Notes under the pieces: model-generated
The model's database searches: none
What the model was told of the DNA's origin: nothing
What the model saw: only the letters and a program-made list of their open reading frames with translations
Program-made: the position numbers and the translations under genes
Source of the DNA: Succinivibrionaceae bacterium UBA3769
Lineage (GTDB): Bacteria > Pseudomonadota > Gammaproteobacteria > Enterobacterales > Succinivibrionaceae
Assembly: GCA_002372325.1 (NCBI GenBank)
Contig: DFFT01000137.1
Span: 1-23,538 of the forward strand
Direction: 5' to 3'
Length of the DNA: 23,538 bases
Shown: positions 18,003 to 23,538 of the stretch, in pieces
Position numbering within the stretch: the first letter of the stretch is position 1
Layout: the number at the start of each line of letters is the position of its first letter

Positions 18003-18192
18003 GCGGAACGGTGCTCATTATACATGGAAAATCTCAAAAGAAAAGGAATAATTTCCGGCTTTCTGAAAATTTTTCAAAAAATCCCCGAAAGGTGATCTGT
18101 GTAACACTTTGTAACCAAGGACCGCCCCCGGACTTCCGGCGAAATCCGCGGCTCTTTTGCTAATTTTTTTTCAGAAAGAGAGGGCAACAATA
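18003..18192. other. Non-coding stretch between tRNA-Trp and the pyrB promoter
   Basis: No gene is seen here. It holds the tRNA promoter on the minus strand and the upstream part of the pyrB promoter on the plus strand, including an eight-T run (18164-18171). Confidence 0.6.
18017..18022 (-). promoter_or_regulatory. -10 element of the tRNA-Trp promoter
   Basis: A perfect TATAAT lies 14 nt upstream of the tRNA 5' end on the minus strand, followed by a GC-rich discriminator (GAGCACCG), typical of stable-RNA promoters. The -35 is poor. Confidence 0.55.
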
Positions 18193-18198
18193 TATAAT
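18170..18198 (+). promoter_or_regulatory. pyrBI promoter
   Basis: The -35 is TTCAGA (18170-18175) and the -10 is TATAAT (18193-18198), 17 nt apart. The start of transcription should be near 18205, leaving a leader of about 130 nt. This excludes translation from the in-frame ATG at 18197, which lies inside the -10. Confidence 0.65.
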
Positions 18199-18250
18199 GT
18201 GGTTTTCAGATAGCACCGCTAGTCTGAAATCACCGCTCAGGCCCCGCTTC

Positions 18251-18279
18251 TCCGGGACTGCCTCCGGGACTGCTTCCGG
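18251..18279 (+). repeat. 12-bp tandem repeat in the pyrB leader
   Basis: TCCGGGACTGCC is followed at once by TCCGGGACTGCT and then TCCGG, that is 2.4 copies with one change. Confidence 0.75.
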
Positions 18280-18334
18280 ATTGGCCCTGCTTCCTAACGG
18301 ACAGTCTTCTGTCATGCCATCTTTTAGGACCAAT
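18280..18334 (+). promoter_or_regulatory. Leader structure that could cover the pyrB ribosome-binding site
   Basis: ATTGGCCCT (18280-18288) is complementary, at 8 of 9 positions, to AGGACCAAT (18326-18334), which contains the pyrB Shine-Dalgarno AGGA. A small hairpin GACAG-TCTT-CTGTC lies between the arms. Inference: translation or attenuation control of pyrBI. Confidence 0.4.
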
Positions 18335-18337
18335 AGA

Positions 18338-19261
18338 ATGCCAAACAGTCTCTACAAAAAGCATGTCATTTCCATCTCGGAATTTAACCGCTCTGACCTG
18401 GAACTCGTTTTAAATACCGCCCAAAAGCTAAAAGCCGAGCCAAGAACGGATCTCCTGCATAACAAGGTTATCGCCAGCTGCTTCTTTGAGGCCTCAACCC
18501 GCACCAGACTTTCCTTTGAAACCGCCATTCAAAGACTCGGCGGCAGAGTAATCGGTTTTTCTGATGCCTCCAACACCTCCATGATCAAGAAGGGCGAAAC
18601 CTTTGCCGACTCCATCCGCATTATTACCGGCTATGCCGATGCCCTGGTCATGCGGCATCACATGGAAGGCGCCGCCCGTCTGGCCAGCGATATCTCTCCG
18701 GTGCCGGTCATCAATGCCGGCGATGGCAGCAACCAGCATCCGTCCCAGACCCTGCTGGATCTCTTTACGATTTTCGAAACCCAGAAGCGCATAGACAACA
18801 TCAGCATTGCTTTTGTAGGTGATCTGAAATACGGCCGCACCGTGCATTCCCTCTCTCAGGCTCTTTGTCACTACCATGCCAACATCTTCCTGATGTCCCC
18901 GGAATCTCTGGCCATGCCTGATTACATTCTGGATGACTACAACCGGGCCGGAATTCATTTCGAGATCTGCCGTCATTTTGAGGAGATTGTGCCCAATGTG
19001 GATATCCTCTATATGACCAGAGTGCAAAAGGAACGCTTTGACGAAACCGAATACCGGCACATCAGAGCCAAATACGTGCTTACCCCGGATCTCCTGAAAG
19101 GAGCCAGACCCAATATGAAGATCCTGCATCCCCTGCCCCGCATTGATGAAATCGTGCCGGAGGTAGACAGCACGCCCTATGCCTGTTATTTCCAGCAGGC
19201 CCGTAACGGGGTGTTCGCCAGAGAGGCTCTGCTTTCGCTTGTGCTTAACGAGGAGGTATAA
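18338..19261 (+). CDS. pyrB: Aspartate carbamoyltransferase catalytic chain
   Basis: PyrB condenses carbamoyl phosphate and aspartate, the first committed step of pyrimidine synthesis. The protein has the carbamoyl phosphate motif S-T-R-T-R (53-57) in FFEASTRTRLSFETA, the H-P-S-Q-T-L-L-D motif and HPLPRIDEI. The start MPNSLYKKHV at 18338 was chosen over the longer ORF start. It has AGGA about 9 nt upstream, gives 307 aa (E. coli 311), and the ORF extension overlaps the promoter. The next gene, pyrI, begins 2 nt after the stop. Confidence 0.97.
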   Translation: MPNSLYKKHVISISEFNRSDLELVLNTAQKLKAEPRTDLLHNKVIASCFFEASTRTRLSFETAIQRLGGRVIGFSDASNTSMIKKGETFADSIRIITGYADALVMRHHMEGAARLASDISPVPVINAGDGSNQHPSQTLLDLFTIFETQKRIDNISIAFVGDLKYGRTVHSLSQALCHYHANIFLMSPESLAMPDYILDDYNRAGIHFEICRHFEEIVPNVDILYMTRVQKERFDETEYRHIRAKYVLTPDLLKGARPNMKILHPLPRIDEIVPEVDSTPYACYFQQARNGVFAREALLSLVLNEEV

Positions 19262-19263
19262 AG

Positions 19264-19731
19264 ATGACTGCCAAGACTCAGCTCCAGGTGGAGGCTATCA
19301 GAAACGGCACCGTAATAGATCACATTCCGGCCGGTCAGGCTCTGAAGATTCTCAAGCTGTTTCATTTTCTGGACACCCATGAGGCCATTACCGTAGGCTT
19401 CAACCTGCCCTCCAAGGCCTTCGGACATAAGGATCTTATCAAAATCGAAAATGCCACCGTAACAGAGGATCAGGCTAATCAGCTGGCACTCTTCGCTCCT
19501 GATGCCACGGTAAACATTATTCAGGAATTTCAGGTGGTGGAAAAAAGGAAGCTCTGTCTCCCCGAGAGAATCAAGCATATTTTTTCCTGCCCGAATTCCA
19601 ACTGCATCACCCATGCGGAACCCACTGCCGAGAGCAATTTTCAGGTGCTTAACCAGAACGGCAAGATCCGTCTGAAATGCCGCTACTGCGAAAAGGTGTT
19701 CGATAAGTCCATTGTAACCAGCTACAGATAA
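19264..19731 (+). CDS. pyrI: Aspartate carbamoyltransferase regulatory chain
   Basis: PyrI binds ATP, CTP and UTP and gives class B ATCase its allosteric control, assembled as a dodecamer with PyrB. The 155-aa protein (E. coli 153) has the N-terminal allosteric part, with VEAIRNGTVIDHIPAGQAL and TVGFNLPSK. The C-terminal zinc domain has ligands C109, C114, C139 and C142 (C-P-N-S-N-C and C-R-Y-C). AGGAGG overlaps the end of pyrB, 6 nt before the ATG. Confidence 0.97.
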   Translation: MTAKTQLQVEAIRNGTVIDHIPAGQALKILKLFHFLDTHEAITVGFNLPSKAFGHKDLIKIENATVTEDQANQLALFAPDATVNIIQEFQVVEKRKLCLPERIKHIFSCPNSNCITHAEPTAESNFQVLNQNGKIRLKCRYCEKVFDKSIVTSYR

Positions 19732-19753
19732 CAGCCGGAAAGAAAAACACATG

Positions 19754-19779
19754 AGGAACGGGCAGCCGTTCCTTTTTTT
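19754..19779 (+). terminator. Rho-independent terminator of pyrBI
   Basis: AGGAACGG (19754-19761) pairs perfectly with CCGTTCCT (19766-19773) around a 4-nt loop, followed by a T-run to 19779. It lies 22 nt after the pyrI stop. Confidence 0.92.
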
Positions 19780-20187
19780 GTCCCCGGATTCGGAAACCTG
19801 CAGGAAATCCGGACTCTTCACAAATACGATATTCCGTAGTTATCAACAAGCCATCCACAGGTTCTCCCGCAATTTACCACATCCTTTCACACCAAAACTG
19901 TGAATTCCCGGGATAATTCTGTGAGTTCAACAGCATTTTACTGAGGCTGGCCGTAACAAAACACAACATATCCACAGATTGCTGTTAATAATCGCCGTTA
20001 CCTGTTACTGATGATGTCCGCATTTTTCCACAGGGATAATGGTTCTTCGCATACCTGACAACTATTCTCACCTAAATCACACTGAAAGACTCCGGAATGA
20101 AAGTAAAATAGACAGAAGTTTGAGCGTCGCAATAATCATGCGCCTAATCATGCGTCATCACACGCTCTATCAGGAGGAATTACACAC
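19780..20187. other. 400-bp non-coding stretch with DnaA-box-like cluster
   Basis: No credible gene is present. Four 9-mers near the DnaA box TTATCCACA lie in one orientation: TTATCAACA (19840-19848, one mismatch), CCATCCACA (19851-19859, two), ATATCCACA (19968-19976, one) and TTTTCCACA (20024-20032, one). TAATCATGCG is repeated at 20134-20143 and 20146-20155, just before the next gene, and a weak TTGAGC-N17-CCTAAT promoter could lie there. No GATC sites were seen in the box region. A replication origin or a DnaA-controlled or DnaA-titrating site are all possible. Confidence 0.5.
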
Positions 20188-20637
20188 ATGGCAGGACTTC
20201 TGGGAACAATTATTGATTTCCTGGCCGGCAAAACCATCAGGAAGAAACGCGCCTCATCCCGTACCGGCACCCGCAGCTCTTCCGGAAGAAGCTCCCGTAA
20301 GCTTTCCGAGGATGAGAAAATTTTTCGGAAGGTGATGCAGCGTCTTAAAAAAACCGGGGATCGCCGCAGCGTGTCCACCACGGAACGCTTTAAAAGAGCC
20401 GTGGAATCTCAGGGCTTTACCAGAGCAGAGGTTAACAGCGCCGTAAACACCTACAACGCTCTGAAATCCCGCAAAAACGGCGTCAGCAAAACCTTCTCGG
20501 TTCTTTCAGCCGCCACCCGGGATGCCGACCACAACGGCCGGGCGGATATTTTTGATTTCGGAGAGGCTCTCTGGAACAAGGTATTCGACGACGATGATGA
20601 TGACGATAAGGAAAACGAGGACTCCGGAAAGAAATAA
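20188..20637 (+). CDS. Hypothetical small basic protein with EF-hand-like loop
   Basis: This 149-aa protein is not recognised. A short hydrophobic N-terminus (MAGLLGTIIDFLAG) is followed by a basic Ser/Arg-rich segment (residues 18-38). Then comes a helical middle part, and an EF-hand-like loop D112-A-D114-H-N116-G-R-A-D120-I-F-D123. The tail is strongly acidic (seven Asp in a row, then Lys/Glu). AGGAGGAA lies about 8 nt before the ATG, so translation is likely strong. The loop has Asp instead of the usual Glu at position 12. It stands alone between the pyrBI terminator and copA. Calcium binding is only an inference. Confidence 0.75.
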   Translation: MAGLLGTIIDFLAGKTIRKKRASSRTGTRSSSGRSSRKLSEDEKIFRKVMQRLKKTGDRRSVSTTERFKRAVESQGFTRAEVNSAVNTYNALKSRKNGVSKTFSVLSAATRDADHNGRADIFDFGEALWNKVFDDDDDDDKENEDSGKK

Positions 20638-20665
20638 TAACCGCAAAGCACGGTCCTCCGGGTTG

Positions 20666-20759
20666 AAACCGAACTGACAGAGCGAAGGCTGCAAAAGAAC
20701 GAAGCTTCTTAAGCAGAGCTCTCGGCTCTGCCCCGCTGCCTCGCCTGCAGTTCCGGTTT
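20666..20759 (+). other. Long imperfect inverted repeat (structured RNA or cruciform) before copA
   Basis: The arm starting AAACCGAACTG (20666) pairs with CAGTTCCGGTTT (ending 20759) with one bulge. The stem continues as CAG-a-GCGA-a-GGC-t-GC against GC-t-GCC-TCGC-CTG. Inside lies a second hairpin, GCAGAGC-TCTCG-GCTCTGC. Four T end the structure, so it might terminate the upstream gene or act in the copA leader. Confidence 0.6.
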
Positions 20760-20825
20760 TCCCCATTCGGGTATGCTGCACATAATCCCGGACCCCGTTT
20801 TTAGCAACTCCTTCAAAGTCTATCT

Positions 20826-23375
20826 ATGCAACAAAACTTTAAAATCACCGGCATGAGCTGCGCCGCATGCGTCTCCCGGGTAGAAAAGGCTGTTACCAGG
20901 CTCCCCGGCGTTACCGCAGCTGCAGTAAGTCTGCTTACCGGCGCCATGCGAGCCGAAACCGCTGACAACGTAGCTCCTGACGCCATTATCAATGCCGTCA
21001 AAGCCGCGGGCTACGGCTGCGTCCCCGTTTCCGGGGAGGCTCCGGAAATCCCGGAGACGTCAGATGTTTCCCGCCATCTTAAAAATCGTCTTATTGTCAG
21101 CTTAGCTCTTCTGCTGCCGCTGCTCCTTCTGGTATGGCCGCCTCCTTTCGCGCGGGAATTTGCCGCGTTTTCTCCGCTGGCCTCAGGAATTATGCAGGGG
21201 ATTCTGGCTGCTGCTGTCATATTGGTAAACCGCAGCATTATCGGAGGCGGCGTCCGGGCTCTGTTAAGACTGAGTCCGGACATGAACTCCCTCATAGCCA
21301 CGGGGGTAATGGCCGGTTTCGGCTGGTCATGCATCATGCTCCTTGTCATGGCGGATTTTGTTCCCGCAGCCCTGGTTCCGAAATCCTCCGCTGTTCCTCT
21401 GTACTTTGAATCCGGAGCCATGATTCTTACCTTGGTCACCCTGGGGAAGCTCCTGGAGTCAGGAGCCCGGGATAAAACCCTGAACTCCCTCCGGGGTCTT
21501 ATGAGCATGAATCCGGATACGGCACAGGTTCTGAAAAACGGTGCAGAAATTACCATGCGGGCAGCAGATATGGTTCCGGGCGATATCTTTATTGTTCGTC
21601 CGGGAGAGCGTATTCCAGGAGACGGCACCGTGATATCCGGAAGCGGATCCGTCAATGAAGCCGCTCTTACCGGAGAGGCGCTTCCGGTATTCCGGGAGCC
21701 CGGTTCTCAGGTTAAAGCCGCCACGGTGGTTCTGGATGGCTGCCTGACCTGCCGGGCGGAAAATACCGGATCCAGAACCGCTTTTTACCGGATCATTACT
21801 CTCCTAAAGGAAGCTCAGGCCTCCCGGGCTCCTATTGCCCGTGCTGCTGACAAAATCGCCGGGGTGTTTGTCCCCGTGGTTCTCACAATTTCATTAGTTA
21901 CGCTGATTGCCTGGCTCATCTCCGGAGCGGAAGCCGGCTTTGCCCTCAACGCCGCCATTGCCGTTCTGGTAATAAGCTGCCCCTGCGCCCTGGGATTGGC
22001 CACCCCGGTATCAGTGGTAACCGGTTCCGGCGTTGCCGCAAAACACGGCATCCTCTTTAAAAGCGCCGCCGCTCTGGAAACCGCAGGAAGACTCACCGCT
22101 GTGATTTTCGATAAAACCGGCACCCTGACCACCGGAGAAATCAGCATCACCGCCGTGAAAACCCTGAACGGCACTGCCATGACAGAGCTTTTAAGAACAG
22201 CGTATCTTCTGGAAAATAAGAGCGAGCATCCTCTGGCCCGGGCTCTGGTGTCCTTCGCAGAGGAAAAGCTCCGGGAGAACGCCGCCGAAAAAGCTGAGGA
22301 TGCTCCTGACAGCACGGCAGTCTCGGATTTCAAAAGCTTTCCCGGACTGGGAGTCTCCGCGGCAGTTAACGGAAATATCATAAGGGGCGGCAGCTACCGC
22401 TTCCTCTCCCGGGAAATCACGGATCTGCCCCCGGAACCGGAGGAAGCCTCTCAAAGCGGGGAATCTTTGCTGTATTTTGCTTCCGGAAATACTATTCTGG
22501 GATATTTCACTGCAGCAGATACCCTGAAAAAGGGAGTCCGGGATAATATTGCCGAATTGCGCCGAATGGGCATTGAAACTCTGATGCTCACCGGGGATCA
22601 TGAACCAGCAGCCCGCAAAGCTGCTCTTGCCGCCGGCATTTCGGAATATCGGGCCGAACTTCTTCCCGAAGACAAAGCAGGTATCATCCGGGATCTTAAC
22701 AAAAGTCATATCACCGCCATGACCGGGGACGGCATCAACGATGCCGTGGCCCTGAAGACAGCTCATCTCGGCATTGCCATGGGGTCCGGAACCGCCATTG
22801 CCGCAGATGCCGCGGATGCGGTGATCCTGAATTCACGTCTTAATGATCTGGTCACCGCCGTAAAGCTCGGCAGGGCCGTGCTTAAAAACATCCGGGAAAA
22901 TCTTTTCTGGGCCTTTATTTACAATGCTCTGGGCATTCCTCTGGCTGCCGGCTGCTTTTACAGCCTTTTGGGCTTTCAGATGAACCCGGTCTTTGCGGCC
23001 ATGGCCATGTCTCTGTCCAGCATTACCGTAGTCGGGAATGCGCTCAGGCTTAATTTTTTCCATCAGAATAACGGAGAACATCAAAAAATGAACATTACAG
23101 GAGTATTCAAAAAGGTTTTTGAAAGAACCCCGGAGCTTCAGGATAACCAGATCCTGCTCCGGATCTCCGGCATGAAATGCGAGCATTGCGAACGCGCTGT
23201 CCGCAAGGCCCTGGAGGAGCTTCCGGAGGTTACCGCCGCAGAAGTCAGCCACAAAAAGGGACAGGCGGTGCTTACCATCTCCGGAGAAATTGCAGAAGAT
23301 CGTCTCAGGGCGGCGATTACGGAAAGCGGCTTTGAGCTTAACTCCCTGAGCGGAAAGCCGATCTCCCGGACATAA
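20826..23375 (+). CDS. copA: Copper-exporting P1B-type ATPase with N- and C-terminal metal-binding domains
   Basis: CopA pumps Cu+ out of the cytoplasm using ATP. The 849-aa protein opens with a heavy-metal-associated domain, G-M-S-C-A-A-C (C12, C15). It then has paired membrane helices and the phosphatase loop T-G-E-A. The CPC metal site (C385-P-C387) lies in SCPCALGLATPV. The phosphorylation site is DKTGTLT (D429), the P1B signature is SEHP (466-469), and the hinge is GDGIND (635-639). Unusually, a second heavy-metal domain, G-M-K-C-E-H-C (C785, C788), sits after the last membrane helix. The ATG lacks a clear Shine-Dalgarno; CTCC is seen instead. No CueR-type operator is visible upstream. 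Confidence 0.93.
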   Translation: MQQNFKITGMSCAACVSRVEKAVTRLPGVTAAAVSLLTGAMRAETADNVAPDAIINAVKAAGYGCVPVSGEAPEIPETSDVSRHLKNRLIVSLALLLPLLLLVWPPPFAREFAAFSPLASGIMQGILAAAVILVNRSIIGGGVRALLRLSPDMNSLIATGVMAGFGWSCIMLLVMADFVPAALVPKSSAVPLYFESGAMILTLVTLGKLLESGARDKTLNSLRGLMSMNPDTAQVLKNGAEITMRAADMVPGDIFIVRPGERIPGDGTVISGSGSVNEAALTGEALPVFREPGSQVKAATVVLDGCLTCRAENTGSRTAFYRIITLLKEAQASRAPIARAADKIAGVFVPVVLTISLVTLIAWLISGAEAGFALNAAIAVLVISCPCALGLATPVSVVTGSGVAAKHGILFKSAAALETAGRLTAVIFDKTGTLTTGEISITAVKTLNGTAMTELLRTAYLLENKSEHPLARALVSFAEEKLRENAAEKAEDAPDSTAVSDFKSFPGLGVSAAVNGNIIRGGSYRFLSREITDLPPEPEEASQSGESLLYFASGNTILGYFTAADTLKKGVRDNIAELRRMGIETLMLTGDHEPAARKAALAAGISEYRAELLPEDKAGIIRDLNKSHITAMTGDGINDAVALKTAHLGIAMGSGTAIAADAADAVILNSRLNDLVTAVKLGRAVLKNIRENLFWAFIYNALGIPLAAGCFYSLLGFQMNPVFAAMAMSLSSITVVGNALRLNFFHQNNGEHQKMNITGVFKKVFERTPELQDNQILLRISGMKCEHCERAVRKALEELPEVTAAEVSHKKGQAVLTISGEIAEDRLRAAITESGFELNSLSGKPISRT

Positions 23376-23422
23376 TCATCCGAGCTGTTTCATATTAGCT
23401 GTTGCAACTAATTAACATGTAT

Positions 23423-23538
23423 TTATGCAGCAGCTTTTGGACTGCCCTGAATTGCCGTTGTCAGTGCATCAATAATCGGCTCTTCAGAGAATGGTGGCTC
23501 ATCCATTTCTACCGATTCCGAATCATCTGTATCCGTTG
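23423..23538 (-). CDS. C-terminus of an unrecognised protein
   Basis: The gene enters from the right edge and stops at TAA (23425-23423). The last 38 codons or so encode an acidic stretch (TDTDDSESVEMDEPPFSEEP) and a tail ending IQGSPKAAA. The reading frame is open to the window edge and convergent with copA, 47 bp away. No family was recognised. Confidence 0.45.
   Translation of the reverse strand, partial: TDTDDSESVEMDEPPFSEEPIIDALTTAIQGSPKAAA

Noticed and set aside
18197..18337. N-terminal extension of pyrB from the ATG at 18197
   Set aside because: The ATG lies inside the TATAAT of the promoter, and the extension is low in complexity and absent from PyrB proteins.
23383..23420. AGCTGTT direct repeat and GTTGCAAC palindrome near the right edge as insertion-sequence ends
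   Set aside because: Short, not extended into a terminal inverted repeat, and the neighbouring partial gene could not be recognised as a transposase.
1..23538. CRISPR arrays, rRNA genes and complete insertion sequences
   Set aside because: Looked for regularly spaced repeats, rRNA-like sequence and transposase motifs; none were found.

Overview
The window looks like chromosomal DNA of a gammaproteobacterium. It carries pntA-pntB, a holD-like gene directly before rimI, DNA helicase IV (helD) and a class B pyrB-pyrI pair, all of enterobacterial type. Host genes are rich in CCGG/TCCGGA words and moderately GC-rich. Gut or rumen Aeromonadales (Succinivibrionaceae-like) would fit, but this is an inference from gene content, not a proof.

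Layout. At the left edge (minus strand) is the start of an AAA-ATPase-like (DUF1703/PF09820 type) protein, preceded by a giant 1900-aa polytopic DUF2339 membrane protein. A divergent intergenic region with operator-like repeats follows. Next comes a two-gene plus-strand operon (6106-9173): a ParB-like/HTH domain fused to an OLD/ABC-type ATPase, overlapping by 4 nt a GTG-started TOPRIM-like protein. This AT-richer unit is the best candidate for a little-described system, probably anti-phage or DNA-surveillance. It resembles split OLD ATPase-TOPRIM systems such as PARIS, with a ParB module added.

The middle is housekeeping. On the minus strand are pntA-pntB with a terminator, an M23 peptidase, rimI and a C-terminally extended holD-like gene. 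On the plus strand is a helD with an added zinc ribbon. A minus-strand tRNA-Trp(CCA) follows.

The right part (plus strand) holds pyrB-pyrI with a structured leader and a good terminator, then a 400-bp non-coding stretch with four same-orientation DnaA-box-like motifs. After that come a small basic protein with an EF-hand-like loop, a 94-nt near-complete inverted repeat, and a copper P-type ATPase with metal-binding domains at both ends. The last bases hold the C-terminus of an unrecognised minus-strand gene.

By role, the genes cover NADPH supply (PntAB), pyrimidine synthesis (PyrBI), DNA replication and repair (HolD, HelD), ribosomal protein acetylation (RimI), envelope remodelling (M23) and copper export (CopA). 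All identifications come from reading motifs; no database search was run.
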